A DNA stretch of 64,000 bases from Pseudopyrenochaeta lycopersici (taxonomy: Eukaryota > Ascomycota > Dothideomycetes > Pleosporales > Pseudopyrenochaetaceae): NCBI GenBank assembly GCA_003313425.1, contig NHZP01000065.1, forward strand, positions 62,001 to 126,000. The letters are read 5' to 3'. The first letter of the stretch is position 1; each line of letters opens with the position of its first letter. The notes under the pieces were generated by a model. That model ran no database searches and was not told where the DNA came from. It was given only the letters and a program-made list of their open reading frames with translations. Below, one piece after another: positions 43,192 to 54,769 of this stretch. The position numbers were made by a program, and so were the translations under genes.

Positions 43192-43903
43192 ATGTCGGTT
43201 GCTACGAATACAACGATACCACACATCAGTCGATTCCTCCAAAGTGTGCAAAACATGTCTCAGGAAACCCTCAAAATAACTAGCAAAGCGGGTCCAGGTA
43301 CCCAGTTTGGAATGCATGTACCCCGCCGTTATATTGGCGGGCACAACGAAGCCGGAAAAGCCATCTTTCTCGATGACCCACCACTACTTTTCAGATCCTT
43401 TGGAACTTTTGAATCCTCACATGCATACGCTATCAGCAACGTCCCGGAACAACTGAACGGAGATGCCGACCTCAAAGCCTATCTTTCCACCGATGAATCA
43501 AATTTTGCGTCTCAGTACCATTTGCGGGCGACTATGCCGAATGGAGTCAACATCGTAATTGTGAATTACGCCCCTGGTGCTTCTACACACATGCATAGGA
43601 CAGTCTCCATTGACACGACCATCTGCGTCGAAGGCCATGTGGGCATGGAGATGGATAGTGGGGAGATCAAGGAATTTTTCCCTGGGGTAAGTTTTACAAG
43701 CATTAAACTATGTCGCTATCAGAGAATTCCGCTTTAAAGACGCTGATTCATTTATAAAGGACCAAATCATCCAACGTGGAACTGCGCACCGTTGGTTTAA
43801 CATGTCGAAGGATAAGCCAGCTCGGACGATTGGTATTACTGTTGCTGCACACCCACTTGTAGTTGGGGGTAAAGAACTCCGTGAAGAGCATATTTATACA
43901 TAG
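43192..43903 (+). CDS. Cupin-domain protein
   Basis: Two exons, 43192-43686 and 43760-43903, with a 73-bp intron (GTAAGT...AAG) in phase 0; 212 residues. The cupin metal site is visible: PGASTHMHR gives His133 and His135, VEGHVGMEMDSGE follows (about 146-158), and the second cupin motif begins after the intron with GDQIIQRGTAHRW, His175. The motif is spread over the splice junction, which supports it. An internal Met22 is an alternative start. Proteins of this type include small dioxygenases, isomerases and decarboxylases, and some without enzyme activity; the function is not settled. It is the last intact gene before the transposon block. Confidence 0.85.
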
Positions 43904-44169
43904 TTTATTCTTTATCACGTTAATTATAGGTTCGTATCTAATGCTCGCTAAGCCCCTACTAACATTATAGCTACCTATTTTGCCTTAACAGCGTTATATA
44001 AATCTTACCTTAGTACAAGCTTCTCTAAATTGGTCTAGTTTCCACTCCTATAGAAAGTTGGTTAGTCCGGAGGTTTTGCAACCACACCGGATTGGTGGTT
44101 GCTGATGAAGGCTTGAACTACCTAAGGAAAGCTGTTGCTAAGCGAGAACGGGGGACTGCGCAAAACAGT
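43904..44169. other. Cupin 3' flank
   Basis: About 265 bp with no supported gene. AT content rises toward the solo LTR. Confidence 0.4.
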
Positions 44170-44415
44170 TGTCAGATACAAGGTGCGTGCCTGGAAAGAG
44201 TATGCTGTTAGATCTACAGCACAGCAGCGAGGGTACGCGATACTTCATTGTAGTACAAAGCTCGGGTGTAACCACTTGGCGCACACGCACTATATAAAAA
44301 GGAAAAAATAGCAAGGAACACAACAGAACAGATACACAATAATCATATTTTGGACTAATCGATCATCTCATTAAATTATAATCCTATCGCACTAGATAAC
44401 GCAATTTATCTGACA
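44170..44415 (+). mobile_element. Solo LTR of the copia family
   Basis: A single 246-bp LTR begins TGTCAGATACAAGG and ends TTATCTGACA, with a perfect 5-bp duplication ACAGT (44165-44169 and 44416-44420). It belongs to the LTR family of the nested copia at 15.7 kb and of the copy at 61.5 kb. A solo LTR with a TSD means the internal part was lost by LTR-LTR recombination. Confidence 0.9.
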
Positions 44416-44425
44416 ACAGTACTGA

Positions 44426-44860
44426 ATGTTTCAACAATCTGACACCTCATACCACGATCCTTTGGCATTCAGTGCAGATCGCTTCGTCGGAGTGCCTAAA
44501 GTCATCAAGAACGTCTTTTCTATCCCTGGTTCCATCGCTCTTTCGATTTGCCTCAGCTGGTTGTGGTCGCTGATAGAACGCATGGGGCTCGAATCACCCA
44601 TGGTACTGAATTTAATCATTCCATCAACAGCCGTCGTAGTCTTGTATGGGATTGGGAAAATTCCGATAAGGTAGATTTTCAGCCACCTGTTCCCATGCAT
44701 GTCCTGATATTTTGGGGTCGACGTCAGAGAAATCTACTACAGCTTGGTACTTCTTGGACACCGCCACCAGTAATACCACCAAGGCACCGTTCGGCAGCGC
44801 AGTCTCGGAAGTGGTATAGGTTGGCGATACAGAGGACTGCATCCTCTATATTAACTTAAC
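44426..44860. other. Unassigned short open stretches
   Basis: A plus-strand stretch of 82 codons (44426-44674) has two hydrophobic segments. An overlapping minus-strand stretch of 72 codons (44624-44842) looks somewhat like a small Myb-type fungal protein (GALVVLLVAVSKKYQ... SGHAWEQVAENL). I cannot decide whether either is a gene. Confidence 0.25.
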
Positions 44861-44945
44861 AAATGCTGAGGTTCTAGGAGGTGTTGCGCTATATACTGTT
44901 AATCTTGCCGCTAATTTATTTGCACTATAAGCCTACTAAGTATGC

Positions 44946-45130
44946 TGTCAGATAAGAGGCATAAAAACTGAAGTACACGAATCCTACATCGTGGACGGTA
45001 TCACCTATGTATCACCGATATATCAGATCTGTGTTTAAAAATGAGAGAGAACAGAACAGGCAGAAAAAACAAAAAATGATAATCAATTCTCATCCATGAT
45101 CAAGACCAAAAGATTCGTTAAATTCTGACA
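44946..45130 (+). repeat. Divergent solo LTR-like segment
   Basis: The segment begins TGTCAGATAAGAGGC and ends AAATTCTGACA, with an A-rich 3' part like the LTR ending at 61721. No matching target duplication (TATGC against AATAC), so this is a degraded or rearranged copy. Confidence 0.5.
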
Positions 45131-45349
45131 AATACAAATAGTCTGCAGAGATCAGTTATATAGGTTGTATTACTGTTATAAAAGTTAGAGTAATGGAAGG
45201 ACAACTATGAGAGAAAACTCTTGTTTTGATAGTTATTCTAATACCCTTATCTAGCTAACGTAGATATTCCTGAACACATTGCTAATGTTGTCAAAACTTT
45301 AGGGGTGTAAGAGTTGTCTCATTAATCAAGCTAGGCGTAAGACTAAGTA
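45131..45349. other. Spacer between LTR-like segment and pogo element
   Basis: AT-rich, nothing recognised. Confidence 0.4.
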
Positions 45350-47192
45350 ACGTGTTCAACCACTCGCTCGGCAACACCAGTCGCTCGGCCACCTCATTAA
45401 AACAGGAGGATCTTAACGCACGATAATGCGACAACCACGCCGTAAGTTTACTAGTAAATATAGTAGTATTACTCTCTATCTTTGTTTACACGAAGTCTGA
45501 TTGTGACCTTAAGTTCCGCATTTAGTGCAGGTTAGTAGTGCTCGTTGCTGAGGCCGAGAAGCCTCCTCCTCCACCCTCAAGTTTGACGCTATTTCAGTAG
45601 CTACAGCTAACGCGCGACCTGCCTCGACCTGTAAGGCACCTCTAGCTGCAATATATTGTTGCTGTTTATCCTTCCTACGTTATAAACGTATATTTAAGGC
45701 ATAAAGTTTGCTATTTTCCTCTGCTAAGATTATAGCTAAGTTTATAGCTAGCTAACAGCCTTTAATAAGCTGCGCAAGAGCTTTGCTTAAGGGGCTCTGT
45801 AATTAACGTTAAAGGAGCTTACGTACAAGGCAAGCCTGTTAATTAAGTTAATTAGTAGTGTAAGGCGTTTCTGTTGTCTAAACAGCCTTAGCCGTAGCTG
45901 CTGTCTATAGAGGAGACAGTGTATAGACAACTGTTAGCGTTAATAGGACACGTTTAGGACAGAACGGGACTAAGCCTGTCGCCTAAAAGCCTGCAAGGAT
46001 GTTTAAAGTTAAGAAAACAGTTAAACGTATACGTGGATATATATAGAGAAATTCGTCCTTATTAACAAACTGCACCTGTTAGCGCGCAAGCCTGTCTATT
46101 ACGTGCCCGTACGCTGTCTTAAGGGGCGAGAAGTAACTAATATTAAGAGGCTGTAGCTTATAGGACGTATAAGGAGGCATACAGAGGGTAATTATATTCC
46201 TCTCTGCGTAGTAAGTATTAAACGCAGGCGTCGCGTAGCTACTATAGCCGTCTAGTATTAGAAGGCGATAGCCTCCTATAGTACGTAAGGCTGTGTGCAG
46301 GTCGAAATACTTTAACTAGTTAAGGCTAAGGTTGTTGGTTATCTATCTGTTGTCGCTTACACTAATGCTCCAGTCGCTAGGCAGCTGTAGCTTAGGACTA
46401 TACCACGACGCCTAGTGGACTCTGCTCTTAAGGATAATAAAGGGAGGCAGTATAAAGCCTACAGCGCTCACATACTCAATTGTCGTCGTCTAGTCACAAT
46501 TGCTAGGCTGAACAACAGTTACTCGTCCGATAGTATCAGAGCTAGTAACTACCTTTGACGTTAAGGCAATACCTATTATGAACCCAGTCTCATCAAAGTT
46601 ATAGGTGTCCTTAGCAACTATCCCGTACGTCTGAATTATGTCCCTTACAAGACTATACTAGGCGTTTATCTTTACAGGATCCTCGCATTTTGCGCGCTGT
46701 AAGTAGAATTTATAGTTCCACTTTATCTGAAGCTCTAACTAAGCCTTAATAAAACGAGAGACCTAGTTCTTGCTAAGAGAAGGTAGAGAAGGCTGCTGGC
46801 CTCGTGCAGCGAGAAGGGCGTCTCCCATCTAACGTACGTTAATAATATAAGGCGGAAAGCCTTATTAATTAAGCTCTAGTATCTATTAAACGAGGCTCTG
46901 TTCCTTAGTAGGTGATAGCTTACGTTTACGTGCGTTAATTATTAGTAGAGGCAGGCCGCCTTTAATTCTGTCCTGCAGCGTTGATTGAGGAACACTAAAC
47001 AGCTACGCGGCCCTCCGCACACTTGTAATTTAATTTAATTTAATTACCTAAGACGTAAGAAGGACACGGCCCTCCTTTTGAGCTATAGGAGGCTGTCGTT
47101 GCCTTGTCATGGTGGTTGTTTTGAGGCCAAGCGCGTTAGTATTAGTAGGGTGGCCGAGCAACTAGTGTTGCCGAGCAAGTAGTTGAACACGT
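45350..47192 (-). mobile_element. pogo-like DNA transposon A
   Basis: This 1843-bp element has long inverted ends: ACGTGTTCAACCACTCGCTC on the left, continuing GGCAACACCAG and CGCTCGGCCAC, and matched in reverse at the right end. It is flanked by TA on both sides (45348-45349 and 47193-47194). The length, TA target and DDE_1 transposase are those of fungal pogo/Fot1 elements. Confidence 0.9.
45509..47110 (-). pseudogene. pogo-like transposase A, RIP-disrupted
   Basis: One frame of 533 codons plus stop with no frameshift, starting MTRQRQPP and ending KCGT. The DDE_1 core is legible: LPSDWSISVSDNR (about 46390-46350), FDLHTALRTIGGYRLLILDG (about 46320-46260) and IITLCMPPYTSYKLQPL (about 46210-46160). 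His-Gly-Ser-His after LILD has become Tyr-Ser-Ser-Tyr, a RIP-type change. Many TAG/TAA stops interrupt it. A TAATTAAATT repeat of about 20 bp lies near its N-terminus. Confidence 0.82.
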
Positions 47193-47295
47193 TAATGACG
47201 CTAATTAGTCACATAGACAATGTCACATGACCACTGCCTTCATCGCCCATCTTAACAAATGTGTGTGCTGAGACGAAAATTAATGTGAAAGTCGA

Positions 47296-48288
47296 TTATT
47301 GCGAGAACCCAACAATCTTCAGCGAATCTTCCCACAGCCAAGAAGCTTTCTCGATGTCGAAGGCCCAAGGAGCGTATCCCTTTAAGGTCAACTTGTCGTC
47401 GCCTTCACAATGAGGAACCGCCACCTAGCAGTCAACGAAGTATTTGCCAGCCAGTTGCTCGAGGTCCTTTCCGACGGCGGCTAACACCAAGGTTGCAGCA
47501 CCCTGCTCAACGCTCTTCATAGTAGGGTACAGGTATTCCATACCCTTAAAGGCATCAGGAGGCATGTGCTGTGCCAGCCCAGTAACAATGATGCCGGGGT
47601 GGAGGCTGGTTGCGTGCAGGTGACGCGAGCCGAATCAGCGCTCAATCTCGTTGGCGAAGTAGATATTAGCAGTCTTAGACTGGCTGTATAAGACGGAGGG
47701 GTCGTACTTAGTCTTCTAAAAGTTGTAGTTGTCAGAATTATTGATCCCGTGGAAAAGGTAGGCCGTAGAGGACAGGCTAACAACGCGAGACAGGAGTTCA
47801 GGGGAAGCGTTAGCAAGAAGAGCAGGCTCAAGTAGCTTATAAAAGAGAAAATAAGAAAGATAGTTTGTCCCAAATTAAAGTTCGTGGCCATCAGCGGTAA
47901 AGCGAAGCTCAGGTATCCCCATGATACCAGCGTCATTTACAAGAAGGTGAACCCGTAAGGTTTTTGTAAGAATAGCATCAGCAGCAGAACAGACAGAAGA
48001 GAAAGAATTCTGATCCATCTAGATAATTTCCATACTAGCAGAATCAAAGAAACTAGAGAGTGCAGTTTAAGCTTTAGCGACGTCTCGGGCGGTAAGGAAT
48101 TGGTTAGCACCTGTAGCGGCCAAGGCTCGGGCGGTTTCGACGCCAATACCAGAAGATGTTCCAGTAATAACAATATGCTGTCCAACAAGCTTCCCTTCAG
48201 CTCCCTCGTCATTAATGACCTAGAGAGCTGTCAGGCGCGCGTCACCAGGCCCCTAAGGCGTAGGGTAGGCTTCAGAGTAGCGCGACAT
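47296..48288 (-). pseudogene. SDR (retinol-dehydrogenase/WWOX-like) killed by RIP-type stops
   Basis: One minus-strand frame of 330 codons runs from MSRYSEAYPTP (ATG at 48288) to FSQ-stop (47296-47298) without any frameshift. It reads as an SDR: VITGTSSGIGVETARALAA (cofactor site), LLVNDAGIMG (NNAG changed to NDAG), VVSLSSTAYLF, and YSQSKTAN with the catalytic Tyr-x3-Lys. Eight or so in-frame stops are TAG, TAA or TGA at places where Gln, Trp or Arg would fit. So a normal gene was silenced by C-to-T/G-to-A change only. It lies 100 bp from pogo element A. It may be a duplicated gene hit by RIP, or a gene hit by spread from neighbouring repeats. Confidence 0.8.
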
Positions 48289-50400
48289 GTTTGCGTTAGC
48301 TAATAGAGAAATAGGAAGTTTTGATAAGAGTCGAAAGGCTCGTTTTACTTTAGGCTTTGAACTTATGAAGAGGGTCTTGTTCGTCAGATTGCTTGTAGTT
48401 GCAGTGCTCAGGATAGAAGCGCTGTTTATATAGCCTGCCACGGAGATAGGGCTTGAGGGTCCCAGGATCCGACGACCAATATTTGCGACAATTACTCAGG
48501 CACGGCTCCGTGACTTACACACCCCAGCTCGCTTTAAGATGTGCGTTGCGTAAAGAGCGGTCTACCACGCATAAGCCGCACCTTATGCCCTAGGCTCCAG
48601 GCCGAATAAGAACCCCTAAGCTAAAACGGTAAAAATGCCACCACACTAGTCACCCTGTAACAGGAATAGTAACATAAGACTATGCTAATTGTCGCAGGCC
48701 GGGCATGCTCTGCGAGCCCCAAGAAGCAACTGTATTAGTAGTCCAGCTATAATGCTGCATGTAAATCTGCGCGATAGAGTACCCCACGCTTCAGACACAA
48801 CATCAATCAATACAACGCTGCTGCTTGTTATCATTATCTCAACTTTTATCGTTTTAGCATGTTCAGTGCAACACTAATTAATCTTATTCGTGAAGCAACT
48901 TCGAAAACTAGCGCCAACGTACGGATCTACACTTATCGCTGGGAAGCAATATAGCTGTTAGACAGGAAGTAGAGCTGCATCTTGTAATTCAGCCAGGCAC
49001 TGTTGCCCTTTAGGATGACTTTAGGGAAAAACTTGAAAAGTCGCTTAGCGTACGGACGAAGTCTGTAAAAGGCTCTCCTGTTGTTATTGAGGTATAATCG
49101 GCAGTAACAATAAAGTAGACACTATACGGTAGTCAGTCAACAGAGAGCAGCTGCGCAGCTAGTTAGGGCAATAATAATAGTCTTCCTCACTCGAACCAGA
49201 GAGCATGAACCGTTGACTGAATCACTCTGCTTAGCATTCGCATGGCAAGACCAAGAAACGTCGAGCGACTCTTACGCACACTGCAGCTTGGACTTGTAGC
49301 TTGACATTAAGTGTTGTGCAGCACCTGATGTTATATATAAATTACAAATCAAGTAACATTGTTAACTGCGCCTGAGAGATCAGCAGGTCTAGTGCTCAGC
49401 AAACTCAGGCTTCGAGTTGCAGTTCTCCGGAACACTGTACTGTGCAAAGTCAAGAGGCGTACGGAGTGCGCCTTAGTATATGCATTAAGATATTCTCTAG
49501 ACCTGCTAGGCATTCTGGTGCAGCCTAGTAAATAAAGGCACCATGTTGAGCATTGCGAGACGAACCGCTCGAAGTGCAGCGTCTTGTACATCTACACTTC
49601 TAAAGACAATAGCGAAGATGTTTGCAGTAAGCAAAGATGTCTGAATAGCGTCTTAGTGGGAGCTTGCGAAGAGACAAAGTAGTTGTAGGATAACAAGCGC
49701 GGACACACTAGACAGTACATCCCTACCAAGCTAAAATAATATTGGAGATTCTAGGCCATTAGAGCAGTGTCTTTTATAAATAGAGTGTGGCGCTTATTCA
49801 AGACGCTTACATAACACTATTACGCGATAATATAATAAAATTAGATGTTAAAATCTCGTGTTACAATATCACGTGTTTAGTACATCTGTCAGATACTACT
49901 ATCTGCGGAACCTCCAGAAGCAGAGGAGATATAGAAAAAGGCGGGGCACAGAACACGAATAAGGACAATCATCAATTTCTGCTAAGCGCATTTAAGCATT
50001 CCATTTAACAGTTGTAATGGCCACCTTTCCCAGCCAGATAACATTCCTTACAAAGCCAGAATCTTTTCTTCGTCCCCTACTTCTCTGTCGGTGCGTCAAA
50101 CGCCCAGAACCATCCTCGAATCCTCTTCATTAAACGTGACAAAGGGATTAAATGTCCGGGAAGCAACCTCCATTGCACCCACGACCAATCGTGGTCCGAA
50201 TCGGTATAATAGGACTCATTGGCGACGAAAGCTCGGCCACCCTATCCAGAGAAAGGTTAGTATAAGTGCAAGAGAAAATTATTTCAGGGTCCTACCGCGG
50301 AGAGTGGTGCAGACAGTGCAGAGCATATTAAAGGAGCAGATAGAGCAACCTTCTCCCCATCAAATAACCGTAAAGCGTCAACCGTAAGAGGTAGTAGTGA
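48289..50400. other. Gene-poor region with repeat fragments
   Basis: No gene is supported. A short segment at about 48822-48872 (TTATCATTATCTCAACTTT and TATCGTTTTAGCA) resembles 28550-28605 next to the copia gag relic, so it is probably a fragment of the same element. Open stretches at 49349-49591 (minus) and 50091-50387 (plus) have no recognisable motif. Confidence 0.35.
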
Positions 50401-50739
50401 TTTCATATAACGCAGCAATAACAGTAGTGATAACTGCTGCGGAGAGCAAAGCAAGAACAATAACTTAATGAGGCATGTTAGATTCAGAGCTAAATTTTTT
50501 TTTGAAAAGGTGTGACACCTTCAACGCCTTGCAACTCAGACTTCGTCACCTTGGGCTCGTTTAATAAGGAAGCAAATAGCTATAATTCCTGTGGCTTATG
50601 CACGGGGTATCTATCGCCCCGTACTCAGAATTATCTTCACGATAATACGAAGAAATTCGCTCGGAATCAGCCATTCCGCTCAGCTAGCTAATATAGCTTA
50701 CGCATTAGCACTATAATGCCTCGTTCTCTAATCTCCGCC

Positions 50740-50867
50740 ACAATGTGGCGGCAGTAATTTCGATTTAGATTCATTGGATTCCTCCATCCAATCCAATCCA
50801 ATCTAAAACGAAGCGGATTGGATGGACGATCCAAATAGCTTCCATCCATTAGCCACACTGGTCACTG
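50740..50867. mobile_element. Possible terminus of a hAT-like element
   Basis: Read from the right, the end is CAGTGACCAGTGTGGCTAAT, followed by sub-terminal repeats of CCAATCC/GGATTGG. The CAGTG start and short sub-terminal repeats are hAT-like. The other end and the 8-bp duplication (AGGTAAGC to the right) were not found. Confidence 0.4.
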
Positions 50868-51624
50868 AGGTAAGCTGTCCTATTTAAAACAGCACTGACT
50901 ACAGCTACTAAGTATGTCTAGGACCTGGTCCGCATCTCGGTCAGGACGGAAGAAATTAACAACGTTATCGCGGACCTTAAGCAATCTTTCAATAAGACAG
51001 CTACTAAGCCTAACGAGGAGGGCGAACCAGCTAATGCTATTAGGACCGTTAGTACTAAGTTGTCTACTTTAATTTCTGTATTAACCTAAGCGTATAGCTA
51101 AAAGAATTAACCCACAGCCCATTTGTAGATACCATTGTTTGACTCAATCACAGCCATAGTCTTCATGGATGCAGTGGCAACGGCGCCGAGTCAGTCCAAT
51201 TATAATAAGTAGACATTAGCTCACAGCAAGTACAGAATTAACAAAGGTTGCATTACCACCAATAAACAGTAGTGAACAGGTAATAGAACAAGGGTCGAAT
51301 GTAGTGGAAAAGAGTTACAGGGATTGGTCAAGCATGTGACTTTAACGTCGATACTTCAGTCTTAGCAATAATTGTATGTTTATGCGACAGCCACCACCGT
51401 ATTAAGTTTAGTATTACCTTAAGCACCGAAGCTGTCCCGTACTACGCATAGACCAACACCACGACACGCCTTAATTTATCATGTCTGCTCAAGCGTAGGA
51501 TCCCGCTAGATATGTCAGCCGCAAGTACATAAACATCTGTCGCACTAGGCGTGTGTGTTAAAACAAACAGTGAAAATAGGTGAAGAAAATAAGGAGAATG
51601 CATTGTAACTGTGTGTGTATTGTA
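50868..51624. other. Degraded DNA with a short coding relic
   Basis: A plus-strand stretch near 50925-51090 reads DLVRISVRTEEINNVIADL and then KLSTLISVLT, likely part of an old retroelement protein. The rest is unassigned. Confidence 0.35.
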
Positions 51625-53578
51625 ACGTGCCGCCCCATCTAAGGAACGCCACCACCTAAGGAACGCCAAAGCCTATGTACACAGTTAACTTTTTAAGGCT
51701 ATAGAGCCACCAACAATAGCTATTATCACGAGATTTTTTGTTAGTGAGCTATACTAGGTATATAGAGTAATTGCGCAGCATCAGATTACACAATAAGCCT
51801 TTGTGGCGGCCTGATTGGCCGACCTCGTCGAGATTGAGCATGCAGAGCTTCTTGAGCAACAACAGGCTCCTCGTCCACCACAACAGATTTTTGAGCCTTA
51901 GCAGGCTTGAGGCTTTGCCTCTTGCCTAATCTAGATAATTTCATATCGCTTTGGAGTTGTTTTTGAAGCTCGCGAGCCTCCTTTTGCTCCTTGCGAGATG
52001 CAGCTTTCTGAGCTCTCTCTACCTTAGTAGGTGACCAGAACTGAGCTCCACCATGGTATTCTTGAGGTTTCTCAAGGATCAAGGCCTTGCCTCGCTTCCT
52101 ACGCTTCTTCTCATTGCTGAGGGCCTCCTTAAGCTGAGTATTTTCATGTTGAAGTAGCTGATTTTGAGCTAAGATAGTGTGGATCGTTCGGCTAAGCTTT
52201 TTTGAGTGATTATCATATATATTATCCACAGCCTGCTTAAGGAGGCGCTCTATCTTCCTCTAATCGCTTGCGCTTAGTACTGAGGAGGAGCTATCACGCG
52301 AGGAGGGTCTATCTCTTAAGATTGACGTTGTAGTAAAGCGGCAGAGGATGACGTTAGGATTGAAAGGCTCGATGCCTGTTGTCGCAAAGGCCTTGCAGAT
52401 CGTTGTTTCTTTTATAGATAGGCTCCAGGCTTGATAGAAGAGGCGAAAGAAATCCCTTTTGGTGATGCAGGTTAGCCCTTAAGCTTGAGCTATAAACTGA
52501 GATAGCTCAGCGCGGTAGGCAGCAGCGAGAGGCCCGAACACGCTTACATCGAGAGGCTGTAAGGTGTGCGTTGAATGAGGAGGATAGATAGCTAGGAGGA
52601 TCTTATTTTAATCACAGTAGTCTATAAAATCTATTGTTAGGTGAGATCTATGGCTATCAAGGATGAGTAATCGATAGGCTTGACGAGCCTTCGTTTTTGT
52701 CTCGCGATCAAACACCTCCTTGAGCCAAGATAGGCCTATCTCATTGCTTGTCCATCTACTTGATAATGAGGTAAAGAAAGCTTTATAGTTTTGAGGCTCA
52801 AAATCTTGTAACCATAAGTCTTGTATGTTGCCTGAGGTAGCTTAATAGATAAGAGCAGGCGTAAGAGCACTACTATCAGCACAGATGCAGGCTATCGTAG
52901 TAATCCACTCACGATTACTATCCTAGATGATGTGCTTTGTCTTTCCTTACTTATAGTCGCTCCTTAAGAATACGTGCTTTAACTTGCCTAGCATCCTAAG
53001 AAGGAAGCCTTTCTTATCTATATTATAGATATGTTAGGAGTTAATTAAGTACTGCTTAATCTTACGCTCGAGTAGCTTAAAATAGAGGCTATAGTTAAAG
53101 GCAGAGTTAGCTTTAAAGTAGTTGCGATTAAGGGGGGTTACCTAGTGTAAGATAAGCTTAATGTTATAACGTTTAATAAAGCGCTGAACCTAGTGTTTAC
53201 TAGGCTCCCTAGAGACTATCTAGGCTGCGAAATTTCGTATTATAGGCTAAGTTAGAGGTAGTCCTTATAAGGATAGATCCTTAATATACTGTATAAGCTG
53301 TTTCTCTTGTGCGTTGTTAAGTAATCAATCATTTTCAATCTTGGTTACACGCGAGCCTGTTACACCTTAGTGCTGTTTTAAGAGTGCTGAGCGACTGCAC
53401 TTATACTTATTAGCATACTCTTAGTACGTAAAATGTTCTCCTAGTTGTAAGGAATTTAATGCTTCAATTATAGCGTTAATACCTGCCGTAGTAGTGGAGA
53501 AATCGCGTGTTGAAGTTTGGCGGGAATTTCGTGTTCGCGTTCCTCAGGTGGTGGCGTTCCTCAGGTGGGGCGGCACGT
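51625..53578 (-). mobile_element. pogo-like DNA transposon B
   Basis: This 1954-bp element has long inverted ends that include an internal direct repeat: ACGTGCCGCCCCA, CTAAGGAACGCCACCAC, CTAAGGAACGC on the left; the right end is the inverse with CTGAGG. It is flanked by TA (51623-51624 and 53579-53580). The left copy has RIP-type changes (CTGAGG to CTAAGG). Confidence 0.9.
51786..53510 (-). pseudogene. pogo-like transposase B, disrupted
   Basis: The last 147 codons (52229-51786) are open and give the typical C-terminus: coiled-coil QLLQHENTQLKEALS, then EYHGGAQFWSPTKVERAQ, then a GRPIRPPQRL end. Upstream the DDE_1 core is legible ([16 protein letters not shown] near 52680-52630, YPPHSTHTLQPLDVSVFGPL near 52590-52530) but stops interrupt it, and the N-terminal start codon is lost. 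The 5' limit is approximate. Confidence 0.78.
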
Positions 53579-53580
53579 TA

Positions 53581-53961
53581 TGTATGTAGATCTGAGATCT
53601 TTTTTTTTTTGCTATAGTGAGGAGAGGTGCTTTTATGTCCCTCGCGACAGCTATCATGTGATGATTGATTCCTGAGCCAATGAGCTTCCACCAGGTGGAT
53701 CTGGCCTGCGACACTTAAGCTTGAAAAGGCACTTTACGGTCTTCGAATTTCACCGCTCCTATGGCAGAAAGAATTCGTCTCAACCCTCACCAAACTAGGC
53801 TTCAAACAAGTGCCACATGAGGCCTGCTGCATAATCAAGGACGATTAGTTCAACTCTCCCAGTTAGCCTATGCCGACAAAATCAGCAGACTTGCAGATAG
53901 GAAAGATGTCCGACATGATACCCTAATGGCAAGCGTTGAACTCCAGCCACGCGAGGAATTA
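53581..53961 (+). pseudogene. Left part of a copia relic (reverse transcriptase)
   Basis: From about 53721 the frame reads TLKLEKALYGLRISPLLWQK and then EFVSTLTKLGFKQVPHEACC, a copia reverse transcriptase. The YVDD part is deleted. At the TA at 53960-53961 a Tc1/mariner element interrupts it; the frame resumes at 60713. Confidence 0.8.
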
Positions 53962-54434
53962 CAGTGACCCCGCAAAAGTTTCCGCCGCGCATGCACGAGC
54001 CACCCTCTCAAGCACATATACACCAAACTTCAACACTATATATCTTAGCTAAAATATTATATAATTAATTATTTTTTTAGGTTAAGAGTTGCATAGATGT
54101 TTAATATTTTGTTTGCTATCCTCGTGCCTTTTTACATGCAGTAATTCGTTGTCGCATACTTAAGATAAGGCGCTTAATAAACTTAGCTAGTATGCGCTAC
54201 CAGCACTCTTTTAATACACTGTAAAAGCCATCCTACTCTTCTATAGCTTAGCTATAATTATTATATTATAGATAGAATTTATATATATGCTTCTTTAGGT
54301 ACTACTAGAGGTGCTTAATTAGGTTAAGATTAAGTAAGTATGCTAGCTATTTAATAGTAGTAATGTAGTGCTCACGCAGAAACTTACGCGTTGCTGCAGC
54401 TATGTGTATGCGCGCGTTATCCTACATAAAAAGC

Positions 54435-54557
54435 TGTTAGCCAACACGGTTAGCTCCTCACGTGCTCTGTTATATAAGCATCCACAGGGTATATAGTTCC
54501 CTTGTGTCTTATTTGATAGGAATCAACCTAGTTCCTCCTGCCTGCTGCCCGCCAACA
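54435..54557 (+). repeat. 5' LTR of the nested copia (54-60 kb)
   Basis: 123 bp, starts TGTTAGCCAAC and ends CCGCCAACA; one mismatch to 59704-59826. Confidence 0.95.
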
Positions 54558-54769
54558 GTTATAAGCCCGGTTTGCACCTCCTAAGCTACGCAACTCTGCA
54601 CGAATATAGCTTTAGACGTGTAACTAATAACAACTACGTTCACCTTTACCCGTTGTGTCTATTAACAGCTAGGTCAGCGTCAAAGACCTATATAGTCAAC
54701 AAGTGTCGCTATTTAACTAGAACTGTTGCTCTCCGCATAGAGATCAGTTTAGTGATTAATCACTAAGAT

